A stretch of 64,000 nt of DNA from Boswellia sacra (GCA_013180625.2 SNVD02009834.1:186001-250000); one strand, 5' to 3'. Shown: positions 1-15,018, counted from the first letter of the stretch. Translations and numbers: made by a program. Notes: generated by a model from the letters alone, not told the origin.

Positions 1-704
1 AGCTTAATTAACTGGAAAACTAACCCTATATTATATATGGGTCATTATAATTATGCTGCTCTGAATCCTGCACCGAGCCTACGAAGCTTTTAGGCTCTGT
101 CATACCAATTTGAAAGATATATAGCTGCGACAGTGTCGTTCTTTTATTGTAATTAAAAATTAAATAAACAGTCTCATTGCTTTTGGAAGAAAGTTAGCAA
201 TAATAATATCTTACTCTACTGTTCCCGATAACGTCGCGAAAGTACATAGAATAACATAATTTTTTTACAGGCGAAACCCGCATGCTTTGCTGCAGAACTT
301 GACTTTGCATCTCTAATCTCTATGGAATGATCAAGTCGATCTCAGCTCAAGTGCACGATAACTAAGTTTGGTTCATAAAAAAATGAAGCTAGTGAAAAAG
401 ATGCAAGGGCTTTCAAGATTGCGAGAACTCGATCTCGTAATATCTCCCTCGCGCAGCTGTGTTATCTTTTGTCTTCTACCTTCTCTCTACCAATATCAGA
501 TTAAAAACGTCTGAGTCTTGGAAATGTGTTCATGCACGTATATATAATAGATGGAGAGCGAGAAGTCAATCATTTTCCAAATTTTTGGATTTTTTTTGTC
601 ATATTTATCATTTAATGAACGAGAAAAATGCATAATTCACTCCACCCTTAACCAATTTTTGGTAGGTGTGATCAATTTTTGTTATGATTGTTTACAAAGC
701 AAAA
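1..704. other. Intergenic, downstream of the TPP gene
   Basis: No coding region is recognised here. The bases next to position 705 should hold the 3' UTR and polyadenylation region of the TPP gene, which is on the minus strand and ends at 705. I cannot fix a poly(A) site. The short plus-strand ORF at 551-763 is antisense to the last TPP exon and is not a gene. Confidence 0.6.
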
Positions 705-2805
705 TCACTGTTGCCGTAGAGACAGCCGCTTCCATTCCACCAAACGCCGCAAAAATTCTTTGACCTATAAATCACGAGTACAATAGATATTAACCTAACA
801 TGCAAAAATAAACAAATAAATAAATAATATTAAACGTTTGGCTTGCCAACTAGAAATTTACCTCGGATGGTTCTTGAAGGGAATAAGAGGCATTTGTTTC
901 CTTTGGAACTTTAGAAACTAATATCCCAAACCCTTGTCCTCTATTGCGCAAAACCTTATTAATCATACAACATATTTATTAGCACGACTTGGATTATTAG
1001 TAAAGAGATAATTTATTAAAATTAGAAACGAAAAGCTGTAATTAAAGAAACAGTTGATACCTTGAATGCGTCCTCATCGCTTCGATCATCTCCAATATAA
1101 ACCGGAACAACATCTTTAGAATTAGCATATCCTGAAGAATCATGGACAATTATCAATTTTAAGAATATTTCTCCATTAACATATATATTTATAAAAGAAA
1201 AAGAAACTAAGATATGAATAAATTAACATTAATGAACATACTCACCGAGTGCCTCTAGCAAGAATTCAAGGGCTCTGCCTTTGTCCCATTTTATGGTTGG
1301 ACGGATCTCTAAAACCTGTTTGAACCATCGAAAAAGATGAGCAAATCTAGTTTGGTTTTTTTTTCTTTTTTTCCGTTCAATTTGTTAAATAATGATCAAT
1401 AAAGAAATGAAGGGCACCTTTCTTCCTTGAGTCAATTTAAGCTTTGGATACTCATCGAGCACTAATCTGACTTGTTCAGCTAATGCAGCCCAACTCTGGC
1501 AAAGATTGAAATAATATATTATATTAGCGCTGTTGAAGTATGAGGAAATTGAAGAAAATTTTATTGGGCCAGTGGGTCGATCTGAACCTTTTCGTCAACA
1601 CAGCGGAAGTGCACGGAGAGACAAAACTTGTTGTTTTCCACCCGAGCTCCTGGAATTGATTTTGTTTTCTCTAATAAGGTTTTATACACCTGAAATGTGA
1701 AAAAGGAAAACAAAACAGAAATTAAATTAAATATTTCATGCAAACTGAGCATTGTTGTTGTCTCTTTTTTCTACGGCAGGTTGATAGAAATCAAAGATTA
1801 GCAAACCTCATCAATCATGGGCAGGAATTCACTGGCGGGTTGGAAGAGCAGCCCTTGATTTCCCTGAATATAAATGGTTAAAAAATAACAAAAATTAGAT
1901 CTCAAAACAACAAATTATTCAGGGAACAAAACCACGTAAGAGCTGATGTTAAAGCTCGGTTACCTTCTTGTCTTTATAGCTATTTGATGGTCCTTCAATG
2001 TCCATGCCATGGCTTCCTGCATAGTAAAGCCCAGCTAATTTCACAAAGCTGAAAACCTGCAAAATTTGCAGTGATAAAACAACATTAGATTAGATAAACT
2101 GAAAATAATCAAAAATCAAAGTGAAAAATTTTACTGATGAAATGTAAGTAGTAAAAAAAAAAAAAATGTACCTTGTCTCTGCACCTGCCGGTCACTATAG
2201 CTGTGGGAAAATATCTAGCAACGTCCCTTACAGCCTTTCTCATCTGTAATGAAAGAAGCATTTAGAAGAGATTAATACAATTAATGAAAGTGTCGAGAAA
2301 GAAGTGTTGGGAACTGAAACAGACCTCGTTGCTCATGAAAGCTCGATCCGGGTCTTCAACAATAGGTGCCAGAGTACCATCATAATCAAGAAACATAACA
2401 ATCTTCTTGCCGTTTGAGGCATTTATTATCTCCTCAAATTTGGTCAAAGCAGAGGGATGATGAGCCTGTCGAGGAACAAAAACAAATTAATGAGCAAGAT
2501 TGTTGGAGCAATCAATATATCAAAGGAGGAACATCAACATGTATAGTACGTACAATCCAAGAAGTTTGCTCATCAGTTTCGGATAAAGACGCAGCAGGGG
2601 GTTTGACACGAGTAGGAGAACAATCTCTCATGGAGTCAACCCATGCATTGGTTTTGGTCCCTCCTTCAGTTATCAAGAGCTTCTTCCGAGGGAAGAAGTA
2701 CTTGCCAGGTGATGAAGCTGAAAGTATTGTAGAATCGGACAAGGTGATTGTAATCTTCAGCATAGCCGGTTTTGCTTCAGAATTGACCACATTTTGGTTA
2801 GTCAT
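705..2805 (-). CDS. TPP: Trehalose-6-phosphate phosphatase (complete, 10 exons)
   Basis: This haloacid-dehalogenase (HAD) family enzyme dephosphorylates trehalose-6-phosphate to trehalose and so controls the T6P sugar signal. Minus-strand exons: 2554-2805, 2325-2465, 2172-2243, 1964-2056, 1807-1863, 1588-1689, 1418-1495, 1246-1315, 1061-1131, 862-954, 705-764. All joins keep frame at GT-AG sites (that is 11 coding blocks) and give about 362 residues, close to the usual plant TPP length. Visible motifs: the catalytic HAD motif [10 protein letters not shown] near residues 110-118, [25 protein letters not shown], and the HAD motif [11 protein letters not shown] in the block at 1061-1131. The C-terminus [14 protein letters not shown] is typical of the family. 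The start is the first ATG of the first block, and the variable N-terminal ~85 residues are normal for plant TPPs. Family assignment is very secure; which of the several plant paralogues it is cannot be decided. Confidence 0.95.
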
Positions 2806-3167
2806 TTTTTCTCAAAGCTCTGCAACTGCAATGGCAACAACAGTAGACACACATTAACATTAATTCAAGACACCACAAGTAGACGCCTGAAGATCAATAG
2901 AGTATAGGAATATCTGGGAGTTGTAAGCACCTGAAGATTTTAGACGTTGTCAGAGACTAACTGGAGAGGTGTAAGAGCAGAGTAGAAAACAGAGGAGGAG
3001 AAACAGAGATGTATTAGGATTTGGTTGTATTTGTGAAGTGAAAAAGAAGAGAAGAGAAGGGGCCAATTTTAAACACTCGGAAAAGTTGAAAATCACACGC
3101 GCACTAAACACAAACAAGTTTACGAGTGAGTGACAACGTGGGGATGAGATGTAGAGATGTCTAGTCA

Positions 3168-3176
3168 ATTTATAAA
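3168..3176 (-). promoter_or_regulatory. Probable TATA box of the TPP gene
   Basis: On the minus strand this reads TTTATAAAT, about 365 bases upstream of the TPP start codon. A leader of roughly 330 bases would follow. It is the best TATA-like match just upstream; transcription start was not shown. Confidence 0.4.
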
Positions 3177-6100
3177 CTCGGTTTCACGGCACTAAAGGAC
3201 GAAACAACCACCCGTTTTCTGGGCTACCTGTACTTTTCGACCACATACTATAAACAATGGAGGCCAGGGACCACCCTTTGCGATCCCACTCCATCCAAAC
3301 TCGAATATTTTTTTTTCCTAACTTCCTTTGAATATTTGTTTTCTGGACCAACTACTTCTTTTTTTAACCTTTTAATATATAATTGCCCCTTGTTTTAGTG
3401 TCCAAATTATTCAATCTTGACTTCATTTATCTCATCTTATTTTATTTTCTATTATGTTATTATTTTAAAATAAATATGTTTTCGTTTGTTTGTTATTGTT
3501 ACTATATGATTGTCATATCATTTATCTTAACTCGAATGATTAGTATATATACGTTAATTTACCAAAAAAATATATATATAAATATATTTAAAATGTAAAA
3601 TAAGAAAATATAAGAGGGGAATCAGAGAAAGGACCCGCGAGCACTATCCTATGGAAGCAGTATTGAGAAAATGGACATGGCTGAAGGACAACCTTGAATC
3701 AACAGGTCGAGGTTCAGTTGCCACTCTGAGTCAGATGGATATATGTAGTTTTGACTGACTCAAAAATAATCAATATTGTTAATTCCAAGTGGTTACTTTG
3801 TCCCAATTTGTCAATTTTTCATTTTCTTTACTAATAATCATAATAGTAATCATCACGAAACCTGCATGCAACGCAAGATTTGGAAGGCAACTATTCAAAA
3901 TTCAATTATTCATTGAACATTTGTGGCAAGATAATTAATTAGCCACTGGCTACTTTTCAGTCTTCATGCAGTAGCTAGCTATTCAAAAGTACTCTAATTT
4001 CTAGGGCGGTGTAACTACTAACTAGCGAGTAACTGATATGATCTATCATCGATCTCTATTCATTAAAAACAACTAAAGAAACAATATTAATATGAATACT
4101 TAAAAAATGCATGCTCACATGTTTCTTTTATGTTTATTTACTTGCACTTGAGTTTTTAAATCGTGACCCACCTATTTTTTACTAGAAAACTTAATAATTT
4201 AATAACCTATAAGTTAGATTATATCAAAAATTTGTTCTGGGTATTGTTAAAATTATTGTTTAATTATGATGTTACATTTATATACATCTCAAATTTTTTA
4301 AAATATATTGTTAATTTGTGTTGTAGAGGTAGAATTATGTTCATAAAATGTCAAAATTTTAAAATTTATACACTCAATGCATTAAATAGTTAATTAGAAA
4401 GATCCTAAAAAAGGAGAAGTGGGACACTCACAAATTTATGCAGCAGAAAAGATTTTTCACATGCATGGTCAAAGAAGCCTCGGCCCCTTCAAAGTTACAA
4501 CGAAAAAAACAGAAAGAAGGAACAAAATACGAATAATGTTCCACAACAATTAATGCTCAAAGACTTGTTCTACTTCTAGTACTTCTTTTACTAATCAAGC
4601 CTTTCGGTGATTTAACTTTTGTGGGAATTTGATATTCCTTAGTCATTATACAAGAGAAGATTAATTTAGAAAGTATATATAGCTAGCACAGGAGCCAAAA
4701 TAGCAAAAGCTATAGAAGGCTTTAATTTACAGCGCGCCCCTTGTAAAGGTCGACGAAACAGGCAGCTCCAAACCTAACCCGGTGAAGTTTAGATCAAAAC
4801 CAGCAGCGATATTTTGTCTCGAATTTTTGATGTGAAACGCGATCGTTTGTGTCCACATTGTATGTTATTAGGTTTTGATGGTTGGCCATTTCTGCATGGC
4901 TTTTTCTTTAATGTGGTCAATTGCCTAAACTCCCGTATAATTTCCCTTGTTTAACTACTATTAAATTATCGTTATTTTGAAAAAGCTTTGAGCTTTGTTG
5001 CAAAAAGGGATAATTGCCTTTCCTGTTTCAAAGTAGACAGTTATTCACAACTTATATTTCATCAAATTAAACTTTATGTATCTTTTGGACTACAGTTATA
5101 TGATTAAGTTATGAACACCGTCTAGAGAGTCGACACAGAAAAGATGGTGGAAGCTTCCCAACTCGAGTACTGAACATGCTGTAAAGTCTTTCTTTCTGTA
5201 TTCAATTTTTACTCTTAAATTCTCGAGCGAGGTCGTCAGTCAAGATCAAAAAGTTAGACAAAGGTTCTGTCATCTGTTTACTTTTGATTTCTTAAAAGGT
5301 TCATCAAAAGAGAAAGAACAAAAAAATATGAAAAGTGTTTTAAGTTGGTTTGCATTTAAGTCGATATGGTAAGTACAAAATAATTAATTTACACTCTTAC
5401 GACATTTAAAACTTGTTAATTAATTAGTGGAGAACTAGAAGCGATATTAAAAATATTTAAGTTTTCTAACATATGAATTCAACGTGCACGTTTATGACTA
5501 ATAATATATATTAGGTGATGAAAATTCTTGAGAATTTATTCCAAACATTAATTTATGATAATATTGGAGCGTTTAAACAAGAAAGTCTATTGGGAGACTT
5601 GATTCTACAATTATTTGTGTCGACATTTCAATAAGATTCACTATGAAGTCATCAAGGTTACATTTGACAAAATCAATCAAGGTTAACATGCTTGAACTTG
5701 CTTCGATATAAATGGAATTAATGGAGTCTGCCACTCTGTGCGTATAATTTATGCTAATATTTATTCACCATGGAGGGTCAAAACAGGAGGCCTTGGAGAT
5801 GCGTTGAAGCAACCGAAAGAGAATCCCCATGTGAATTGTGATGGAGAGAGTTTCAATAATTTCAAAGTTAGGGCGGTCGAAGATTGTCAAAAAGAGAGTT
5901 AGGCAATCTAAAGTTAGATTTTAAAATCCATGAAAATCTTTTATCGTACCCGAAAAACAATAACACTCTTAATTTTCAATTATAATAACTTTCTCATTGA
6001 GGAAATTCTCTTTTCACGAATTCTTTTGTAAGTTTTTGTTTCTAGAACTAGAACTAGTTCCCAAAATGAACCCTCAAGAAACAACCATATAAAATCAACC

Positions 6101-6531
6101 AATCGAATCTTAAATAAAAAAAAGTACAAATTATATTAAAAATATTCAACTAATAATTTCATTAATGTAGCTCCTCTGATTATAGCAATAGCATAAGTGA
6201 GAATAATGTAATTTAAAATCGTTTATGCATAATAAAAAACTTTCATGTTAATTAAGTTAATTCGTACCTTTAATACATCGGTCAATATAAAAGAAATAAT
6301 ACTATATATACAACATTAACATTTGTATTATCATATTTCAACAAACCCATATATGTCATGGTGATTGAGATTCGTTTAGAAAATAAATTGGTCCGTGCAT
6401 GTGGGTTTTGGTTAAAAAATAATAACAAATGCAAATTTAATTGTAGATTTGCATATGCAATGACATAGGCATCATGTGTGGCACCACGTAAGCATATAAT
6501 AATACAGTTTGGTAGAGAGAGGGGTAGCATC

Positions 6532-6580
6532 CAGTAGCATAACTTGAAAGTTGCATGCAGTAGCATAACTTGAAAGTTGA
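6532..6580. repeat. 26-bp tandem duplication
   Basis: The unit starting CAGTAGCATAACTTGAAAGT at 6532 recurs at 6558 with a 26-base period. The second copy is truncated after about 22 bases. No function is evident. Confidence 0.85.
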
Positions 6581-8878
6581 AGCCCACAACAGCTCAACGT
6601 AGTGCAATGATTCAATGAATTAATTGGAAAGCATTCTCGCAATGTCGCCAGAAGTCACTACTGCTCAATCAGTGAATGAACCTGTTATCAGCCGTGGCCA
6701 TTTTTAGAAGTTAGTGTGCTTTTCTTGGTTTGTTGCTTCGAAACTGTGCGTGAAAATAATTTGTGATTTGATTGATGGGTTCCTGTTGCTGGGGTCTCTG
6801 AAAAGACCATGGCAGTGATATGTCCACGTGGTCTCCTTGCCACCTGATTTTCAACACCACTGTAGCCTGATTCTACTGGCTCCCTCGTCACTCGTGGGCT
6901 TTTTAGGCCCTAAATTTGCATGCGTTTTTCCTCTCTTCACCATGGCTCTAGTTCTAGCATCTACCTCTACTCGTCAAATCCTCACGTGGCCCTCTTAGGT
7001 TGACCCAGTTTTTACCTCTCCATTTTGAAGTAGAATAATCTTCTCACCAAATCTCCACTTAAATTTTTAAGAATGTAAATGATATTCACTTTCTTTGTTA
7101 ATACATTTTTTTAAATATCAATCATATTCTTATAAAAATTAGATAAAAATTAAATAAATAGATCATCAATTTTTTTATCATAAATAAATTAAATCGATTA
7201 TTCTTTCTTTTGATAGTTTATATTTTTTTTTTTAAATTTTAGAAGTATTATTATTATAAAAGAATAACTTTTATCTCAATGTTGCATTGTTATCTCAAGA
7301 TATCAAAGTGGATCGCATGGGTCTAAATGATATCAAGAAATATTCCTTTTTGCTTTAAATGAGCCAATTGATAATTGTGGCTTTGGGTCTTATAGAGCCT
7401 AGAACAATATATAAATAGTGTGCAAATGTCCCTAAAGCTCAGCACCACGTTCGATAATCTTCCTCTACGAATCAAATTAATGGAGCTAGATATGTGTGAA
7501 AGCATATTCTGATAATTTTGAATAGTTTTAAGGCCTACATTAACGCTAAGTAATAATCAAAGATATATACCAGCACGATTAATCTTGATTTGCGGGGCAT
7601 CACATGATATTCCAACTCTGAAAAGTGGAAGTGATTAGGGAAGATCATAAATTAAATTGAATCCTTCAAGTTTAGGGTTCCTTATCCTTTATCCGCATGC
7701 AGACCAACAATAAGCTTCAGATCAGATAATAATATTCCGAAACATCTTAAATTTTTAGCAAATGTATGCGCGCAGAAAGTTATAAAGAAAAGAGGATTGC
7801 TACCGATACAAAGAGAAATGAGCAAAAAGTTAATGTGTTTTGATAGATTATGGATGACAATAGGACAACGTATAAAATTCAAGTATTCAACTTTTATGTA
7901 TAGCACAACAATACTTGATTCAAAGTAGAAACTGACAAACCTAGTTTTAATTGGCAGCTGGCCAAGTAGTCCAGTGTCATTTCAGCAGCTTCTCTAGCTG
8001 CTTGTTACAGAATCACATGTGTCATGTAGTACCAAATTCGATATGGCATGCCAAAGTGGACTCATAAAAATAGTACAAATATCGAGGTCGATCACATCCA
8101 CAGGCCAAAATACATGACGTGTTGATGTTGCCACTTGCCAACTAGGAATGATGAATTGTCTCACATCGCTAAATTTGACTCATCAGATCATGTAACTTTG
8201 AGTTCACTCGGTGAAGAACTCATTGGATGTACCTTAAATTCGAAATTGAAGATATGTACATTGTCAAGCAGCTGGGTGCAGTCATTTTATCAGTGCGGCA
8301 CTACTCATGAAAATAATTTAAGTGCATACACTTATGTGCATCCAGATGATCCTTTAATATAAATCATTAACAAGTTAGCAAGGTAGAAGAAACCCAACAA
8401 ATTTTATGTTGAAAATAATGCATATAAAGTGCTCCTAGCCACTCAAGATCTTGATTAGAGATCTAATGTATCTCAAAAAGCTCCACTGAGAAAAAATTTA
8501 ACCTAAAATAGAAAAGGCGATCGATAATGGAACAGTAGACACATAATAATCATTAGTTAAAACCCAACTGAAAAAACTGCCACAACGACGATAGAGCGAT
8601 CCCCATGACAGGGCTTTAGGTTAAGAAATGTGGAATATCAAATATGGGAGCCCATGGAAGAAGGGAAAACCAGACGACGCAGCCGCTAGAATTGTCCACC
8701 TTTTTTAACTTTTACTTGAAATGACATGTCATTTTGCCATGGCAATGATCATCATCAGGACCCACAGAGGTATGCCCATAGTGCTTCACCCACTTAATGC
8801 ATGCATGCCCACCACCACCCACTTAAACCCTAATCTCATCCCCATCCCCACCACCAGCATGCATCAAGGCACCATAAC

Positions 8879-8899
8879 ATATATATATATATATATATA
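8879..8899. repeat. (AT)n microsatellite
   Basis: About ten AT dinucleotides in a row. It lies after a C-rich tract containing several GCATGC motifs. Confidence 0.9.
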
Positions 8900-11800
8900 A
8901 ACTTATATCCCTCCTCTTCGTCTTTTTTGGATTTTATATGGACTACTTTAATATTTGTAACTTACAGTGGTGGATGAAAAGTTGAATGTTGTTATTGTAT
9001 GCTTGGAGCATCTAGTCTAGTCTAGTGTGTTCATTTTAGAATATATGAAGTGGGACTTGCCACACTTTGTGCCTTTGGTGATACTACTTTTCCTTCACTC
9101 AAATATCATTGTAAATTTTTTCGTTATTTTGAGATGAAAAAAGAGTAGTGAATGTGTACAAAAGACTAAGATTCAAAGCTATATATTTTATTCACGATTC
9201 CAATGTTCTCCTCTGAAATCGAGAGAAAGATATTGTATTGATCATGACCTTCTAGCTTGTGTTCTCTTCTCTAGTTATAGGTTAACAAGAGAATTAGATG
9301 GTACCTTTATTCTAATGGAAAATCGTAGAAGATTAGAGGAAAGCAGATTACGGTATCCTTATCTAGAAATCACGGGAAAAAAGATATAGATCATTATGGT
9401 AATTTTTAATGCCGACTAAGTTTTAATGATAGCTCTAGTTCTTCCCCCTCTACCTATGCATAATCTTAATAATGTCTCCTTTTATACATTTTTTTTTAAT
9501 TAGCGAAAATCAAAGTCGATGCAGTTAGATGAACTTGGAACATTCTTAGTACATAATTATGACCATATTTTAATGTTATCTTGTTAAGTTAGGCATAAAT
9601 AACACATTGATTCCACTCATCATTGTCAAGATCCTACAGCTCCCACGTTTTCTTTCAAATATTTGTTAGTGCCCTTGGCACCAACTGCGATAGTCCAAAG
9701 TAGTATCGATTATCAAGCAGTAACCTTCAACCCACTCACGTTACATCTTACGTACAATCAGTAACAACATTAACACGTCACTAGGGCAAAGAGAAAACCA
9801 CATGATCATGTCGTCGTTTTGATGTTATTGATAACTGATCACTTTGGCTAGCTCTTATACACTCCTCTTGACGCCCTAATTGGCCACCATTAGATAAAAA
9901 TTTCAAGCTGCAGCCTTCCGGTTCCAGTTATATGTATATATATTAGCTGTGACCAGCTGGGGCTAGCGGCGAAAGTCATATAAGCTTAGATTTCGGGTAA
10001 AAAACAACGTATGTAACAGCTTTATGAAAAGTACTTCTATATAGGAGAAAGAATAAGGAAGAAATTGAACTTTGTTTGAATGAAACGATATTGAAAGGCA
10101 AAGGGCAAATTAAACCCTTCCAAATATCGAAGATTGATAGCTCTTCCGTCCGAGAAATAGTCATTAATTCATGAATAAAATCAAACCAGTGGAACCGAGC
10201 TGATCGATAAAGAGAATTCATCTTTTCACGAGTTGGACGTGCGGCTAGTCGATAAAGCTAAAGCAAAACTGTTAACTTTTTTTTTTTTTTTTTTCTTGAT
10301 AGAAAGTTCAGTTTGTCTCATTTGTTATCCTTGGTTGCCTTTTCCCTTTTAACTCTCAAGTGTTGCCCTTTGTCTTTATTCATCATAAAATAATTTAGAT
10401 ACTTTCTTCTATTTATTAACTAAACAAAAAGAAGTTTGAAGATATGAAAATATATATAGCTCGGATGTCTATTAATTTAATTGGCTAACTCTCTTTTAAC
10501 TAATGATTAATGTTGACTAACAAAATAAAAACGCTTAATACAAGAAAGAAAAGATATTTATCTCGAATGTAACTCAAAATTATCTCCTTTTTTTTTACAT
10601 ACATTGAGATGAATATAAATGGATTTTTCTTCTCCAATTTGATTAACGCAATAACAGCAGTACTTAGTGTTAGAATTTTGGAAAGTCTTTGGATTAGATC
10701 CATATCGAAATGATAAGAGAAGCAAAAGCTCTATATATAGAATATGCGACAAGACCAAATTGACAATCATTTTCTACTTGAAAGGTTTCTAGCTAATATT
10801 CCTGTAATAAGTCCACCTAACAGAAGAGGAGCCAACTCGATCGACACAATAATTTGATTTGATGGCAAACTTGCTTAATGATTTGATGAGATATTTACGC
10901 GTCATAGTGCGTGATTGAGACTACTGAGTGAGAGAGTTAAAGTCGAAACGTGATATGATTTCTTACATTAAGAAAGCAAAACTTTCACGTGCTCAATTAT
11001 GGAAGAACCAACCTTCCCCAAAACAACTTTAGAGAGTTTTTGTGGTTCCAAGTCGGAAAAAGAAAATTTCTTTGCCGAATCACGAATGAAAAAGTTTTTG
11101 GCATCTTGTAATTTCATAAAGCTCTGTGACACAAATATTATATTCAACTTCAATTGGAAGAGAAAAATAAGCGAGATCTAAAGACTACTTGGCTCTTTTC
11201 ATCTTGAAACTAGCGAGTTTGTTTATCGTAAGTACATATCATACATGACTGTTCAAAATTCAATTCATTGATTAATGAGTTCAAAACGATGGATTATATG
11301 ATTTTTCGAACCTCATTAATTACAGTCTACCATACCATAATGTCTTTGAACATCACAAGAACTAATTCCCTGCTTTAGACTTTGATTTTGCTTTCGGTTC
11401 TTTCTTTTATTTGTTTGTTTATCTTTTTATTTTATATTTTAAGAATATTGCGGCTAAATTAAAGATCCCAATATGTGAACGAAAATTTGTGTAGCCTTTG
11501 GATTTTCTCATTCCATCCAATCAACTACAACTTGACTGCTGAAAGCTGTTTCAGGAACCCAATTGGGCAGCCAACATGTGTGCATTTCTATAAATTAATA
11601 TAGCTGAACCCACCCCTTCCCTTTCCAATGCAACTAGCTCATTTTATTTACAGCCAAAATTCGATGCATACCCAGTCTTAAAGTACAAGAGATACTTCTC
11701 TTTTATATATATAACAATTATACGATCATTAAGGAATATGAGCATAGTTCAATGTAATAGCAAGAGAATAAATCACCTAACAATGGCGTGCCTTCAATTT

Positions 11801-13252
11801 TCTAATTAGAATATTTTGACTAGCTTGGTTAGTAGCATTGACAGGTTAATTGAATGGTAACTTTATAGGATTTCTAACTGAGAACCAATGCAGCTGGCTT
11901 TTGTGGAATTCAACAGTCTCATTATTAATTTTCTTTTTTCAAATTTTTTTTATTCATGTTAATAGGATTAATATCTTCCTGACGTCTTGTTTAGGAAGAG
12001 AAACAAAAAATCCATCAACAATTAAGTTGTTCTCGTTTGTAAGATCATTTGATTAATAGTAAATGTTGCGATAGCTCGATAGAGAAGATACTCATTTATA
12101 ATTAAGGCACGTAGCTTCTGCAACTAGAGCTGATCTCGTTGCATTTGTTTATGCCTATTAATCTGTAGACTAAGTGTTCTTGTATTGTATTATGTTCCCC
12201 TTAATTAGCGAAGGGCGCTTTGTTATTATTGACTTCAAACCAGTAATTTTCTTATAATAATTAATTTTGTCGAGTTCATTTTATAGGCAAAGAATTAAAA
12301 TGACATTTGTGAATGATGATGAAAAACTGTAGTGGGTTGACTGCACCTAGCTAGCTTCTTAGCAAAAATCATTGTGCGAGCTCTATAGAGAGAACAATTA
12401 ATCATCTTGTCAAATAAAATTTTTCATACAATTATAAGCACAAAATGCATATATATGCACAAGGAAACTACATAATTAATTTTCTTCTGGATGCCCGACA
12501 ATTATAAGAGGCTTGCATTTTTAGAAAGCCAATTATAATTCTGTCTATATTTCTGACAATGCTGTTCTCATCAGTTAAATTTGGGAATCAACAAGCAAAT
12601 CGTGCTATTTCTTCAAGGCTGCCAATGCCATAGCAGAAAAGAAACTTTGTGACCCTTTCCGAGCAATTGCAAGTGCATTTTGAATCCCATTTTTTAAAAA
12701 ATTAATAACCAAGGCGCCAATGCCAAAGGGATTTCAGAAGGGCTCGTAATCTTATCAATGTTTAAGTTAAATTAGCACGTTGACTAAGCTTGCTCATCTA
12801 ATTATCTTGTACCATTGAATTCTAAATACTTATATCGGGAAGGTCCACCCGAAGCTACAATCAATCTGGGGAAGCAGAGTAATTAATGTTCATCCGCACA
12901 AATTCAGTGAACCCAGCCTTCTCGTAATATTATTTTTGAGGCTTCAGATGCACATGCTATGTGTTGTTCTACCTATTTCACCTTATTTCTTTGCTCAGTA
13001 GTCTCCGTATGCTTATATAGATATGTTTAAAATGAAAGCAAAAATGTAACTACAATAATAATAGTAAAAAAATGGAGAATAAGTAGCTACACGGATCGTG
13101 TCCAAACAGCATTGTTACAGCATAAACAGAAGATCTGTCCGGCCCATGGTCCAAGTAGCAAAAATGGGGCTTCTCAGCCCAACTTTCCAGCGTAGATTTA
13201 GTCACCATCCACTTGTTTATCCTCAATTTCAAGTAAATTAAACTAATTAATT

Positions 13253-13700
13253 CACTACAACATTGAGGATTTTTTATAGCAGGTAAAAACTGCCGCAAAA
13301 GCCCTTTTATGACGGTTAAAAACCGTCGCAAAAGTAACTATAGTAAAAGCTTTAACGGCTATTTTTGTTTGTCGTAAAAATCTTTTTACAACGATTTGGG
13401 TGTTCGACGTAAAAAAGAACGACGAAATACGATTAGCATTTAACACATCTTTTTGAGGTGATTTAAAAAGGCCGTATATATTTTAGTATTTTCACGATGA
13501 ACAATAAACCGTTGTAAAAAATATAGAAATCGCCGTAAAAAGCGTTGATGATACTACAGTAAAAAGTGTAAAAACCGCCGTAAATAGTTTTTCATATGTT
13601 TACAAAACTAACGTAAATTAGCCAATAAACCGTCATGAATAGTTCTCCAAAATTGTTTACGACGATCAAAAAACCACCGAAAAAGTTTTTTTTAAGGAAA
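13253..13700. repeat. Left subterminal repeat region of the CACTA-like element
   Basis: This holds many diverged copies of short units such as GCCGTAAAAA, CCGTCGCAAAAG, CGACGTAAAAAA and ACGGTTAAAAACC in both orientations over about 450 bp. In CACTA elements such clusters are transposase-binding regions. The density here is far above the flanking sequence. Confidence 0.7.
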
Positions 13701-15018
13701 TGGTTTGCTATTTAATATTATTTACTGTCTAAAGATTAATTAACCTATCTCAAAAAAATGTTTTGATATATTTCTTCGATCATTCAATGAATATAATAAA
13801 ATCAAATCAAATATCAAGATATATCAAATATCGATGGACTCAACTAAAATGTAATGTTTGTTGAAATCTCTTTGCTATTCATTTATTTATTATTATTTCT
13901 AATAAAATAATATCTATGTTACTGACACTAATGTTTGTTGTGGCTTTTTGTTTTTTAATATTCAAATTTTGCTTTCCAGTTTCCTTAGTTTTAACTGGGT
14001 GTTTTAACATTTGCTAGCTTTCATTTGCCTGCTACTAAAATAAATCTTTATGCATGGAATATTAGAAAAAAATAAACGCAGGAAGGAACTCAACTCAAGA
14101 ATAATATATCCAAACAAATTAATGGTGCAACGCATCATAACAAAAACTGACTGACTACACAATAGCGGCAAGCACCAAATGATATATTGTTCTGAATTAC
14201 AATAACACCAAAGAGTATGACTCTGAATTACAATACAATTATATAAATAGAATTAAAATAAAAAAAAAGGTGACGTTTGAGTCTCATAGACAAACTATTG
14301 TATGTGAGGCTCATTACATCATTGTCCCTTGCCACAAATATCATCTAAAATTTACTACAGAAACTGTAATATGGTGACGAATCAGCCAACATGAACCCGT
14401 TGATTAAAAGCAGAAACTGATTGTAGTAGATCCTTGGGCAAACCAAAAACAATGCCTATAATAATGAAACCAAATTAATGGGTACCAATTAAACGTACCT
14501 TTTCTTCTCTTCGTATCATGTTTAGTTACTTCTATACTTGATCTTCTGGTCCACCAGGCATGACCTACCAATTAAAAGCTTCGGACATCAAATCTCTTGT
14601 GTATTATCAAATCCAGAAGAAATAAGGATTTTACCTTCCACATTCCATGCTCTCACAATGATACAAGAACCAAAACAAATAACAAATGGAACAGTAAATT
14701 GAAAAGATATTGATCGCATTGCAATCAAGAGCATGTTTCCTAACAATCATAATGGCCACCGTTCCTTGCCCTTTCTTGTCATTAAACTATTTGAAGCTTG
14801 TCTAATTCTGTCTTTTTTCCTTTTTCTTTTTTGCCCCCAATCCCCTAGCAACTAGACTTTATTGGACAAAATACAGAATATAGTTGCTAAGTTAAGCAAA
14901 GATATAGAGTGAAGAAATTCTGATTAGAAATAGAAATTACCAAATGAAAAAATGTTAAATGATAAATGATATTGATCTACCCATGGCACCTAATGTGCAA
15001 GTTTAAAATATAACTTAC

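Larger units (their letters stand above)
3181..13252. other. Gene-free intergenic stretch of about 10 kb
   Basis: I find no recognisable protein-coding exon, tRNA or rRNA here. The open frames are short (under about 105 codons), very AT-rich and lack recognisable motifs. It contains a 26-bp tandem duplication near 6.53 kb, an (AT)n run at 8.88 kb and poly-T runs such as the one near 10.27 kb. I looked for the mature sequences of common conserved plant microRNAs that I remember and saw none. Non-coding RNA genes or long-distance enhancers cannot be excluded. Confidence 0.55.
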
